Positions 22,400 to 34,482 of a stretch of 64,000 bases of DNA are shown in pieces. The DNA lies in the NCBI GenBank assembly GCA_029891345.1, contig CM057006.1, positions 47,125,556 to 47,189,555 of the forward strand, in the 5' to 3' direction. Both the position numbers and the translations under genes were made by a program. Each line of letters starts with the position of its first letter. Position 1 is the first letter of the stretch. The notes beneath the pieces are model-generated. The model ran no database searches and was not told where the DNA came from. It saw only the letters and a program-made list of their open reading frames with translations. Origin of the DNA: Dryococelus australis (taxonomy: Eukaryota; Arthropoda; Insecta; Phasmatodea; Phasmatidae).

Positions 22400-22745
22400 T
22401 TACGGGAAACTTACGCGTCATCTCCCGGGTCGGGCGCTCAACTGACGATCGCCGCGCGGGGAGAAGCGGAAGTAAACACGCAAGCAGCACACCGGGACGC
22501 GGTCTCGCGGGCAGCACTAGAACGTACGTGGACGCCGCGACGATGCCGGAGGCCGTGCCAGCCGCCGAAGCGCCGCGCGCACAACTGAAGACGCCACCTG
22601 GGGCCGGCGGGGATCATCGCTGCCGAGCTAAATATACCGGGGGAGGTGCCATCATCATCCCCCCCCCCCAACCCTTACCGCGTAACCGAGCGGCGGCAGA
22701 CCGCACTCGGTCCGCGCGCCGCAATCGATAATTTCCACTAAATGG
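22400..22745. promoter_or_regulatory. GC-rich island; candidate promoter or first exon
   Basis: The density of CpG and GC is very high compared with both sides (GACGCGGTCTCGCGGGCAGC, GCCGCCGAAGCGCCGCGCGC). A plus-strand frame from an ATG at 22542 begins MPEAVPAAEAPRAQLKTPPG and runs to a stop at about 22730. The composition is alanine/proline-rich and could be a disordered N-terminus or only an effect of base composition. No splice donor is convincing. I rate a promoter/first exon as possible and an unrecognised GC-rich repeat as the alternative. Confidence 0.3.
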
Positions 22746-22993
22746 CATCGGAACCACAGAGTACAGCGCCTCCCTTCCACACGCTGCAGGGGAAACAAAT
22801 CATCGTTGGTCTGTCAACCCACCATTTATACTTGGTTATTTTTTAAAAAATCTTCCCAACTATTAAATTTGATTAACATGCGACCTCTTTTACCAAATAC
22901 AAATTGGCGAATAGTTCGCAATTTGGGAAGGTTATTTTATTGTTTCGTAATTGCATATAATAAAGTATTTTATCAGTGTCTACAAGAGAGTAA

Positions 22994-23416
22994 AGATTGT
23001 TCACCATAAAGTGAGCACTTTTGAAATCAACCTTAGAAAAGAGTCCCTGCCCCTACCTGAATATATTTTAACGTGCGCACTGGCTGGCATACGTCCAGAA
23101 AGTTGGTAACGATGGATGGGATGTAGTTCCATATCTTGTCGTCAAATAAAAAGTGTTAGGTAACCGATTATCATAACTCAAATTATTTATTTAGCTCTCT
23201 GTATTTTTTTTTAATGCACCGAAGTGTAAAAATTAGCAGATTTGTAAGATATTTACTTTTCTAATAATTTCACAGTTTCACTTGACCGACGCATGAATGG
23301 AGTGATGGGGCCCATGGCAATGCTAATCTTACATAAGGCGGAAGAATACACAACGTGCATACATGTAGAACACAAGCAGGGCTTTCAAAAGTGCTCATTT
23401 TACAGTTAATAGACTA
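22994..23416 (+). mobile_element. MITE family 1, near full-length
   Basis: It starts AGATTGTTCACCATAAAGTG and ends GTGCTCATTTTACAGTTAAT followed by AGACTATA. The internal block order is conserved and the ends carry point changes. Confidence 0.86.
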
Positions 23417-23639
23417 TAGCAATATTAGCAAACTAGCTATACTTTCGGTTTCACAAAAACTATCGACAACAGTTGTGACTACACAGAATTATTTCCTGGG
23501 AGATGCTCACGTACTCATAAATACACGTATACAGAATTTTAAAAAAGAAACTGTGAAGATGTGCTTTTTATTATGTTACCAAAGTGTGTCGAGAACAGGG
23601 TGTATTTACGGGATCTTTCGTTTTCTTTAACAAATAAGT

Positions 23640-24005
23640 GTGCGCAAGATACACACTTGCAGGGACTTACTGAACGAAATCACCAAAAAGGAAGCGAGTC
23701 GGCGGAGAAAAAGGAACACAGATTCAGAAGAGAAAAATATGATTCCGAGGCCGATGGAGGTGACAACCTATAATATGAAACGGTGTGATGCAGAGCACCT
23801 TTATCTTCCAGAATACCGGCGCCGCACCACCTCTACAGACTGGAAAAGCCTACCCTGTAGGACGGGCACCCATCAACCGAAGACTATTAGAGATCGTATG
23901 AAGATCAATGACACTTTTGTCGAGTACGAGAACTTCTATGAAAACACTCAACTGAACTGCAACACAGGGACCTGCTATTCCTGCTCTCGATTCAGAGGAA
24001 TATGA
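23640..24005 (+). other. Unidentified 121-codon open frame
   Basis: The frame starts MRKIHTCRDLLNEITKKEAS and is charged and lysine/arginine-rich in its first half. It ends with a cysteine-containing segment (CNTGTCYSCSRFRGI). I recognise no family. It lies just beyond a MITE and could be a remnant of an element or a chance frame; its composition is more protein-like than most frames here. Codon evidence is too thin to call it a gene. Confidence 0.2.
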
Positions 24006-25330
24006 ACACTAAATGTGTTTGCTCCTTCATCTCACACGATATAACTAAATTTGTATTTTGGTTCAATAAAATGCTATCTCAGCCCAATAAACTTAAAATA
24101 TGGATATGAATTAAACCTCAAAACAATCTAGAAAAATTGTGTACTGCAGAAACAGCATGTGTGCCCAAACGTTATAACATTGTTTACTAATTTTCCTACT
24201 GAGAATTCCGTCAAAATAACTTCATAAAAAATTGTTTGAAACTCCAACTTAAAGCATATATATTTGTTACATATTTTTGGTTTAGACGTTACTACAGTAA
24301 AAAAAAAAAGTTCATTTCCCCCTTAACACGTGGAAGTAACATGTGTTGTTTCAGAAATAACCAAATCGATTAAACATCCACGAACACTGCAAAAGGAGAA
24401 AAAAAAAACTAACAAGATGCAAATTTCCAGAATTTTAATATCGTCACAAAACCAACACCATACAAAATTCATGTCAGAGCAAATGAAAAATGAATGCAGG
24501 AGAAATGTAATGTTAATCTGGACCTAACCAATGAAAAATAGATACACTACTAAGCTGTAACAATGAAGTAACACCAATGGCAAGTCACAAATTAAAACAT
24601 AAGAATATTCCTTTCACTAAGTAAAAAGTAAGTAACCGGTCGCAATTTGGCCCCGGGTGTTAAATTCCAGTCGTAATTTGCTAGTATTCCAAAACATGCC
24701 AAATTGGCAAAGTCTCGAGGGGTGGTTCCACAGATTACTTTGATCTTGGAATAAGCGAAGATACGGCTGACATACGTACGAGAGTAAAATGTGAGCTTAG
24801 TTTTTATAAACATCCCCCTTATTTGCGCTTCGTGTCGAAGAGGCACTGATGCAGTGGCTGTATTTGATGCCGCATCGCAGCAATTAAATTTAGTAAAGAT
24901 GCTTGTACAATTTTCACACGCACGCACGCGCGCACACGCGCGCGCGCGCGCACACACTGTACGTTTCTAATGAACTGGCAATACGCAAGTCGGCTTTAGC
25001 AATATGTAAATGGGGCTGAAATTTATTCATGCATGTAACACGAAACAATTTTTTTTCCGAAGAGCCATTTGATGTATTTTCCCCCCAACACGGAGTTCCT
25101 AACACGTTAAATACCTTAAAATTCTTCAAAATCACTGTAAAATACAACAATTAATAGTTAGAAAAAAAAAGTATAACCACGTTATCTCCATTTTGGTAAT
25201 ATTACAAGAGGTCCAAAAAAAATTAGCAATAAAATACTTTGTTTTGAAGTAAAATATTGATACAAGTCGCCAGAGACGTATCAGAGTTCGTGAGGGATGG
25301 GAGTGCCAATAAAAATACACACATCTAGTA
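24006..25330. other. AT-rich stretch; CA/CG microsatellite at 24915-24958
   Basis: A mixed (CA)/(CG) alternating purine-pyrimidine tract of about 44 bp lies at 24915-24958 and could adopt Z-DNA. An A run is at 24298-24309. No gene was recognised. Confidence 0.5.
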
Positions 25331-26171
25331 GTAGGGGCGTGCCGGTTTCACCCCTCCTTGGATTTACTGGAATTAATTGATGGATGATCGATTTGATTGA
25401 AAGGGTAAAACCTTAATCCGATCTTAATCCCATCACAATTTGAAAAAGTTAAATTTAACCCTTAATCGAAAGTGTTAAATTTATTGAAAGGGTTAATTTC
25501 TAATAGGATCATTTTTTCCTTGATTTTCTTTCTTTTTCGGTGGGGGGAGCTCTGTACGATGTTGGTGCTGTGGTGTCCTGGAGTTGCAACATGTTATATA
25601 GATGTTGAGTTGAATGCAAAAGTGTTTGTAGGGATATAGGTGGTACAAGGGCGATTCTTACGAATATATTAAACACACAAGAGAAATTCAGAGTCTTTAA
25701 AAGAGTTCTATGTATGAATAAATTACACGCATCGAATCACAAATTTCAAACGACTATGTGAATAATAAGTGCAATTACATGTGTCTTAAATGTAACGTAT
25801 CGTGCTTGGAAATATAATTTACATGAGAGAGAATTTTAACTACATGAATAACATCTGATGTTGGCAAGTACAAACTGACTAAACGAAATCCAGTTAGCTA
25901 GTACGAAATTACACAAGGCAGAGTCTTTAAATGAAATATATTTCGAACGAGTTCTACGTATGAATGAATAACACGAGAGACAAGCATAATGAACAAATAC
26001 GTTTAACCATCTGTAAACTAAATCCAGCTAGTAAGTATGAATAAATAACACGTTAAAAGTTAACACATACAAATTCATGATTCAGCCTGGTGAATGATAT
26101 TTTATGGCAAAAAAAACTCTGAACACGATTTAAACCACACACATTAGCGTACGTCTATCCTGATAAGTAAA

Positions 26172-26172
<1 letters not shown>
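25331..26172. repeat. Region of degenerate internal repeats
   Basis: A block of the type GAGTTCTAYGTATGAATRAA followed by TACACG recurs at about 25703, 25949 and 26028, with weaker forms at 25841 and 26296. The segment AGAGTCTTTAAA recurs at 25689 and 25920. This suggests an old tandem amplification with unit spacing of roughly 80-250 bp. Confidence 0.45.

Positions 26173-26226
<54 letters not shown>
26173..26226. repeat. (AT)n microsatellite
   Basis: An uninterrupted AT alternation of about 54 bp. Confidence 0.95.
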
Positions 26227-26228
<2 letters not shown>

Positions 26229-29200
26229 GATCTACAAGAAAGTAATTAATGATAGAAAATCTTACCCCAAATAATATTAAAATAAGTCAGTTCGCTGTAT
26301 GAATGAGTAGCACTTACGTGGAACTGTGCGTAGATATGCCATACGCGACCGATAGACAACAGTAATTAAATTACTGTAAAAACTCATAAATGAAGGAATT
26401 TTTTTTAATGTTTATGAAATTCACCGTACTTGTTAAAACAAACAGTATTTTTAAACTGATAAAAAGTTTCGTCTACCGAACACATAAATGTGGTTTGAAA
26501 TTCTTATCACAATATTGACTTAACACACGAAAATGTATATTTTCTGATAAATTAATATAATATTTCACACTATAGTTACGAATGCTGTGAACGAGATCTG
26601 AACCCCGGAGCAAATAATATCGCTTAACGAAAATCGCGGCTAGCAGTAGAGATGGTCGCCGCCGGTACGTAGTTGTGCTAACCAACATTCATAACCTCGC
26701 CGGCAGCCAAGTTTATAAAGGTGCAGTGAAGGCGAGAGAGAGAGCTGTACACGTCTGTCTACTCCAAGCATTAATGAGCAACTGAAGTTGGTGGCAACTG
26801 GATACAGGGGTGCAGATGGCTCCCAAGGTCCTTACACCCCCTCCCACCAGACTGCTACCCCGGGCTGCTCTTAATTGTCAATTTTTTTTTCAGAAATGAA
26901 GCAAGATGGGGTCAAATGCCTAGTTGCATTCAGACCAGAGGGGCAGTCACCTCCTACAACCCCCTCCCCTTCAACCTGTGTCTGCGAGGTCCTGGGGGTC
27001 ATTCAGCCATTTGCCCACAATTGTCATTTTTTGCAACTGATTCAAATCACAACTACCTACTTGCACTCAGGTCGGAGGAGAAGCCACCCATCCCACCCTA
27101 CCCTACACCCCTCACCCTGAGAACCAGCTAGAGTCCAAAGGAACGTGGGGCATGCACCCCTCCCACCCCTAGTCAAAAAGGTGACTTGTCTTGAAATTCT
27201 ACTTTTCTGAAGAGCTCCACTATCGATCGAGCCTGGTGTTTGCAAACACCTGTTTTACACACCCCAGCTTCAGACATGAAAATGCTTTATCGTTTTTTTT
27301 TTTCCTTGAGTTGGCGCCCCTGCAGTATCAGTTTCATGGCTATGCACTCCTCCCCCACTACAGTATTCAGAGCGTGTTTTTCTAGTGTTGACTTCCCTGC
27401 TTCGACTCGATGACCCATAGCTCTCTGAATGCGTATCCTGAGAGATTTCGCCTGACTCACTGTTGTTTCAACCTTACGCAACAGGTTAACTATATGAACA
27501 GCATAATGAAGAAAAAATTTACAATTCCTTGAAATCAAGTTCCCAATATAAGCCACGAGATAATCCTCAGATTTAACATTCAAACATCAACTTTTAACTA
27601 TAATTCAGGAAACTTACAAATTAAAAAACTATACAGAAATACAAGACTTATTTTATTCACTCGTTAAGAAATGTTTTTACTATCAATTCGATGTACAATT
27701 ATTAATATAGGAGAGAAAAATGTTTGGAGAGAATTGCCCATTAATTTTTACGAGACATATAATAGTAAGACAACATCCAATTTATGGATTTCTAATTGTA
27801 TTAAAACCTTGAAGCAAAATTTTTTCATCTGTACATCGGAGCAAGTGAAGAGAGGTGAGTAATGAAGCAGCATCTGAATGTCAGCCTTCTTATTGCTAAT
27901 AACTTGAGATTATTTACCACCAGTGGTGAATAGGCTGTATTGACACATATGGATGTCCCTATCCACGCAAGTGTTACTCCTATTGTTAATTATCCGCGCC
28001 TCATATTACCCTATCTGCGAACGTGCCAGCCACTATCTCATATTCCAGATTGGATGATGAATGTTTCACTGAAGCTGGAGATATGGAAATCAAATTATTT
28101 TTCATCCCTAAATTAACATATCGAATTTGCAGAGGTAATCAGTGGGTGGAGTTGGAAATGTTATCTGTGGAGCAAACTGTGGAACTGCTGAGCTAACTGA
28201 GGAGCAGATTATGGAGCAGAATGTGGAAATGGAGAACCAGTGTAGCAAGTTTTACAATGTCTATTTAAAGTATCACTCCCAGAAATTATTTTCTGGCAGA
28301 AATCACTCTGAAACTGATTTTTTTAAAGATTTCATCCCACAGCTACTCCTTTCATATTGTTGTGAGTTACACAGAACTGCAAATTCTTTATCGTAGAAGC
28401 CACACAGCAAAGACATCATTCCTTCCGCACTATTCAAAGATTAGAATGAAACTGCTTATAAAAGCATATATGTTATTTTAGAAATTGCAAACATGAACAA
28501 TAGTTAATTTGTAGGGATTGTAAATTTAATTTAATTTTTCGTTTTATCACACAATAAGTGTGAAACGAGTATTTTCATTAATGATACATAAAGCGAATCT
28601 AATTGTTTTTTATTTTACAATAGTATAATTAATATCATAATATACACAGATTGTGCTGAAAACAGAGAAATATAACCACACACGATTAACATACCTGTAA
28701 ATAAAATATGTGTTGCTAGCATAAAAAACAGTATTATTTTATAGAAATAAAATTATTTTTAAGTGAACTTTGATTTATTTAGGAAAATCAGTCGACAAAA
28801 GCGACATGTTTTAACAAAAGATATGGGTACAAGGCTGTCTAAAAAGCTCGTGTAGAAAGCCATTTAGCGTATAGCCGAGAATTGAGTGCATTTGGGGAGC
28901 GAGTGAAACTTTGGCCTCAAGAGCTGATGCGGGGGAAGTGGACACATTTTAACCATTTGGCTTTGACAATCTCTCCATAAGCGAATCTGTGCTCGAATCG
29001 CTTATGTAGAGATCATCCTCCAAAAGATTAACGCATGTTAATCGGAATTGCTTACATAAAGATCTTCAAGCAAGATGTCATTACAGGATCGCTTACGCTC
29101 ACCTATTTTCACCTAACTAAAAACTTTTTTTAGTTTCCCCGATATAAAAGTTTAAACACCACAATAAATACCATGAAGTGACCCCTCATTCTGAAAAAAG

Positions 29201-29369
29201 AAAACACTCTTAATAACACACACGCAATATAAGTGAAAAAATAATAGTTTTATTATTAACATTCTAGACAAAATGTTTTTCTTGATTTAAAAAAATTATT
29301 GTTCTTGTTGGGGAAAGACAGGAGTGAGAGCGGTAACTAAAACGGCAGCAAAACCCTAATACTTCTGAA
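26227..29369. other. Stretch without a recognised gene; C-rich patch at 26830-27170
   Basis: The patch at about 26830-27170 is C/T-rich with several CCCCTCCC-like runs and is followed by AT-rich DNA. Around 28141-28240 the plus strand has imperfect repeats of GTGGAGCA/GTGGAA type within an 84-codon frame of no recognisable family. The rest is AT-rich and featureless. Confidence 0.45.
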
Positions 29370-29870
29370 CGTGGACGAGTCAGGTAGCTAGCAGGCAGGG
29401 AGAAACACTATAGGGAATAGACAGATCAAGGTCTTGGCCGCCCCACGGACCTCGGGCATGCTGAGGGGGAAAATGACACGAGAAGCGCCAGGTTGGGCCA
29501 CGTAAGGAGTTGCTATCGATAGAATGGGGAACTGCAGCACACAAACTGCCGCTAGTGACACCGTCCGGCTGCTCTACCTCTCCCTTACTGACACGCAAAG
29601 CCTGTGAATGTGCAATACAGGAAGAACATCCCCACCTGCCCTTTCCCCTCCAATGACACATCGTGTAGACCCTGCTGCATCTCTGCATTGTAACGTGGGA
29701 TCGGAAAGGGAGATATTTGGAACTTTCCCTCCAAACCCAGCTAACAACTTCCCCTTCCCTGCTGTCGTGTAAGGCTTTGGGTGCCCAAGTATGCCAGCGA
29801 GAGTGAGACTGGGCACTTTCCCTCTGGCCACACCACACTGTCAACTTATCTGCAGCATGAATTTCTTGTC
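29370..29870. other. GC-richer block of unknown nature
   Basis: Base composition shifts to balanced GC for about 500 bp between AT-rich flanks. A 154-codon minus-strand frame (starting MTVWCGQRESAQSHSRWHTW) and an overlapping 85-codon frame cross it. Neither resembles a known family, and two open frames on the same strand suggest composition rather than coding. It may be a fragment of an unrecognised element. Confidence 0.3.
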
Positions 29871-30387
29871 AAGCACCCCCTCTCCAGTAATGAATTGACC
29901 GTATTGTGGGATCTGCCTCGCCTATTTTTCCCAGCATAAAGCTTTTGCATTTTGTAAAAAGCAAGGAGACTGGGTTTACAATATTACATTTCAGTTTAAT
30001 CCCACTTTAAACGTTATTTTTGTAAAAGAAAAACTTTACATAAAAATTTTTTTTTTTTAATCTTTCAATGCGAAATTTCTACACTGTCAAAAATTTCGTC
30101 CTAGGGCCCACCATCAAAAACTTTTATGGATTTGATAAATTTTTCGAAAATAAGTTTAATAACAATAGTTTTAGCAAGGGGAATTAATCTGTTACACTCA
30201 ACACATTAAAAAGATTTATCTAAAAGTCAATCATATTTTTACACTATAAACTAAACACCCTTTTAAAAATACTTAAAATTTAAACACTTTATGCTAACTA
30301 AACGTGCAATACTTAAAGCAAACCTATATACATTTTTAATATTCTCACAAATATACAATCGTGCATTTTTAGAAGTAAAATTTCCTG

Positions 30388-30443
<56 letters not shown>

Positions 30444-31532
30444 CTTGAAAAATCCCCCCCCCCCCCTTTTTTCCCCCTATTTCTCTCTCACACACATTCG
30501 CATTTACTCATCAACTTTGAAAAGGAAATGTCTAAAAAAATAACTTGATTACCCAAACCACCCCATTGCATACACTTAAAAACATTTCATTCATTAGAAA
30601 TACTCAAGGTCCATATATTCGTCATCATACATCCTTCTCCAGGCAAATCATACTGAACATGCTTGGAAGCTAAGCACATTTTGGATACGCAAGGCGTATC
30701 CAGCTTAGTTATCCCTTGCTTTTGCCATTCAAAAGTTCATACCTCATACACACAACATCCCTCCCTTAAACATTTCTTATAACTATTTAAAACTAACTAA
30801 AATTTACAAGACTTTTCCCCCACACTCACACTCAGTCACACAACTACATAACCAAAATTTCTCATAGTACTTTGCCATACATTCTAAATACTTTTCACAC
30901 GTTTTGCGAATATTTAAAAAAGGAAAAGAGGCTGTGTGTATGTGATATTGACACGAACCCTATTCCATATAGAGCAAGGATGCATCTACCGGCAGTATGC
31001 CTTTCCTCTCGGCTCTTCTAAATAAACTGAAAAGTACATGAAAAAATTACATCTGGAATTAAATTGACACGACTTTTCCCCGTACTCACACTCAGTCGCA
31101 CATGCACCTATTCATAAGCAAAAACCACCCTTAAACATCATTAAACATCCCTAAAAATACTTAACAAATATTCTGAAGTGTGAAATAATTTCATTTGATT
31201 TTAAAGAAATTTCATTCCGGTCTAACAATTAAAAAAAAATTAATTCACTTTTAATGAGAAGATTCATAAAGAAAATTCATAAAGGTCAAACAATTTTGTT
31301 AAAAGTTTAACGAAATTCATTAAAATGTTTCACAATTTTAAAGACCAATCATTCACGTTGACAAAAAATTTCTTTCAATCTTAATATCTTTGTTAGAAAT
31401 TTAATGAAAATCATACGATTTACTCAAAGTTTAAAGGAAAAGCGAAAAATTTTTTAACAAACACACATGACTCCATATTCTCAGGCAAGTCGACCTAGCC
31501 CACAACGTTCTTCGCACTTCTAGTCGAACAAG
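29871..31532. other. AT-rich stretch with a 54 bp poly(A) and palindrome
   Basis: A poly(A) of about 54 bases occupies 30388-30441, closely followed by C13 and T6. The short nested palindrome around 30668-30711 has the inner stem GGATACGC/GCGTATCC within an outer GCTAAGC/GCTTAG pair. A segment GACTTTTCCCC...CTCACACTCAGTC occurs twice, near 30810 and 31072. No gene was seen. Confidence 0.5.
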
Positions 31533-31745
31533 GGGCCGCGTTGTAGTGTTTAGACTGCCCGCCTCCCACCTAGGCGAACTGGGTTCGATTACCGTCGGGG
31601 TCGCTCCCGGGTTTTCGCATGTTGGAATCGTGCACAGGGCGATGCCGCTGGTCAGCGGGTTTTTTTCAGGGATCTCCCGTTTCACCCCCCTTTCATTTCG
31701 GCGATGTTCCGTACTCACCTCGCTTCACCCTCACCGGCTCTAGTC
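31533..31745 (+). mobile_element. tRNA-derived SINE, nearly complete
   Basis: The head is GGGGCCGCGTTGTAGTGTTTA with B box GGGTTCGATTACC, then the body GGGTTTTCGCATGTTGGAAT and GCGATGCCGCTGG, and the tail CACCGGCTCTAG, which is cut short. CpGs are well kept. Confidence 0.82.
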
Positions 31746-31856
31746 CAGAAAATTCGCTCAACGACTAACAAAGGCAAGTGGCATCAGGTCCCATATCCTT
31801 ATCGCGGCACGTATTAGTGGTACTACTGCCCGTTTGTAAATCTGCTTCCCCCTCTC

Positions 31857-32849
31857 CGGTTAAGACGATATTACACGATACCAGATTCCGTAAAAGCTTG
31901 TGCAAGTCCCGCCATAACGGCCGTTATATAGGCTAGTATGGCACCCGTCATGGCATTTCCCGCCTTGCACGGCCAGATTTCGTACCAGGTTTGGTAATTG
32001 GACACGTCCTATTTTTCGTGGAAGGTCCAATACCAGGTTTCGTACCTGGTCAATCACATCGCAGTTTCAGAGCGTAGGGTGCTCCCCGTGACTACTACTT
32101 GAAACGAGTTGATGAAGAAACCGAAAAGGACGCCTCCATCTTGATAATAGATCCGTAAGGTTGAAACTCTTTCAAAGAGATTTAAAATAAGATAATGACG
32201 AATAATATTGGTGATGACAACTTTTAATTACTGTTGTAAATACTTAAAACAAACACTACCTTCTGTATAAAAAATTTATTAAATTATTAAATACATATAC
32301 GATATATAAACTTATTTCCTAACATGTTAACTTGTAGTGCCGTGGTAAAGTCGGGAAGAACGTGGGCCGTACGTGAATTTTGACCGTGAGTTCAAAACTG
32401 CGCCGGACCCAAATTTTTTTATCATTAAATTTTACATGCGTACCGTAAATAAAAAAAACCATTGTTTGCAACCGTTCGGTAATTTTCGTCAAAATTAAAA
32501 ATAACACACTCGTACTCCAGTGAATTCACGTCATTTTCAAGAAAATGAATGAAACTATACTAGTAAGCAATCAATTTATGTAAAAGGCGAACAGTAATAT
32601 AGCAATATTAAGATGTGATAGTGTTTTTCATAGGCTTACGCACGTTACTGACTGGTAGCAATTCTACGAGTGGGGTTCATGTTTACTACAAACCACACAC
32701 TGTGCACCCACCAAGGTTGCCAAATGCTAGTACGCAAACTGCTGTCGTGTAATATGAATCTACCATGGCGGCTCATATAGCGGCTGTGCGCCAGGCCTTG
32801 TACAAGAACCAAGTAAGGCTGTAGGTATCGTGTAATATCGGTTTTACCG
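31857..32849. mobile_element. ~1 kb non-autonomous TIR element
   Basis: The ends are inverted: GACGATATTACACGATACC at the left and GGTATCGTGTAATATCGG at the right, with weaker symmetry extending into CGGTTAA/TTTACCG. Secondary symmetry continues inside (CGTTATATAGGC against GCTCATATAGCGGC). Two sites with CAGGTTTCGTACC-like repeats lie in the left arm at about 31981-32054. There is no transposase. Target duplications are unclear. Confidence 0.72.
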
Positions 32850-33130
32850 TGATACCAAACGCACCCGAGGAGGAAGAATATCCGAGGCCACGCGGCTACT
32901 GTAGGCGCCAAAAGTCCTGGCGGCTCGCTACCCTAGATGCGGGCCCAGCCTGCGGCAGCTCATATTAGTGACGGTCCGGCAGCGTACAAACTGTTAACAA
33001 AAACATCCGGGCGAGCATCGGCAAACGCGCAACTGATTATACCGAACCTTATGTTTTTAGCACGGCATCAGTATTAGCTAACTCTACCTTCGCTGGCCGT
33101 ACCTGGCTCCCCTTTCCGCCAGCAGTTTAA

Positions 33131-33915
33131 GGTTGAAATAAAGCAACTGCCTATGGAGCACTGCACCCGACTATACAATATGAAGAACTCGTAACAAAAA
33201 AAAGTATTACAGACACCAAAAAAAATTATCAGAAAAGTGCGATTTATGCTGTATATAAAAGAATAATGTATGTATTTGCAACATTATAAAATACTTCACT
33301 AAAATATACTTTTTAATGTAAAAAAATCGATTAATATAGCCTATATTTCTACAAAATTTAAGCGCATTTCAGTTATGGATGCTTCGGATAGCAGAATTTG
33401 CAAGAAAATATTCTTCAAGAATGCTCGTAATAATATTTACTGTGTTCATGAGTAATGAATTAATAATAAAGTGTCATATGAATGTTATAATCAACTTTAT
33501 TTACGTCAGTTTCCGCCATAAATGTTTGTGAAAAATGGACGCACATAAAAATAATTATAAAAAATATTTCGTGCATTATTATTACAATTTTCTTACACAC
33601 AATCAGAGTCAACAATATGACGATATTCCATTACTACGATTTTCTTGCAAATTCCGCTTTCTGAAGCATCCAGAATGGAAATGCGCTTAAATTTTGATAG
33701 AAATCCAGACTATTTTAAATTTTGTTTTTACATTTAACAAGTACATGTTAGTAAAATATTTTATATTGTTACAAAAAATATACATTCAACTTTTATATAA
33801 GGCATAAATCGAACTTTTCTGACAATTTTTATGGTGTATGTACTACTTTTTTTATGATTTCTTCACATTGTATAGCCGGGTGCAGTGCTCCATAGGCAGT
33901 TGCTTTATTTCGACC
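33131..33915. mobile_element. TTAA-flanked fold-back element, copy 2
   Basis: The arms GGTTGAAATAAAGCAACTGC and GGCAGTTGCTTTATTTCGACC match the 17456-18216 copy, and TTAA stands outside both ends (33127-33130, 33916-33919). Long inner arms include AAAGTGCGATTTATGC and GCATAAATCGAACTTTT. It is about 785 bp and non-coding. Confidence 0.83.
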
Positions 33916-33944
33916 TTAAGCGCTAACAGTACATGCATCACTAT

Positions 33945-34482
33945 TTAAAGTTTGTTGGAGCCAGTATGAAGAATCAAATAGAAACTACGTAACACCCGAG
34001 TATTGGCAGACAAGCACAAAAAAGACGGCGAAACAAGCGCCGAAATGTTTCGGGAAAAGAACAACGTCCAAAATAGAATCTTGAGCAGAAAAAAAAAAAC
34101 TTCGATCACCAATAAAAAACTGTTAAATGAATTACGTGTTTTTAAATCGTGCACTGAAAGATGACCTTCACATCAAAGCGTATAAACCAACCATGGTTTG
34201 CATGTCGCAGATTATGAGAACAGCTTGCCGCAGCACTGTGATACATTACGTAAAATATATAACGTTATGTTTAGTTACGAGCGCGCTGTTTATCTCTGTT
34301 CATTTCTGCGAAATGTTTACTTCTGGATTGATGCCAATTCGCAATATGTAGAACTGGCTCAAGCCATCAGCCGTCGGATTTCCGCAGGCGAATTTACCAC
34401 CATCCTCGCTATGGACCACACAAACCAGAAATATTATTTTCGAACATTGAAAAACTTTATCGCGACAAAACTCAATCAATAA
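33945..34482 (+). pseudogene. Possible degraded transposase remnant
   Basis: Two overlapping frames contain RALKDDLHIKAYKPTM and SYERAVYLCSFLRNVYFWID. The first has the look of the vhRiLkxDLhlkaYK segment between the DNA-binding and catalytic domains of mariner/Tc1-like transposases. The second could be a frameshifted continuation. The similarity is by eye only and the catalytic triad cannot be traced. It directly follows the TTAA element at 33131-33915. Confidence 0.3.

Noticed and set aside
29380-29844. 154-codon open frame on the minus strand
   Set aside because: No recognisable domain; an overlapping frame is also open and the block is GC-richer, so long frames are expected by composition.
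30291-30548. Open frame with a poly-lysine or poly-phenylalanine run
   Set aside because: It is a translated poly(A).
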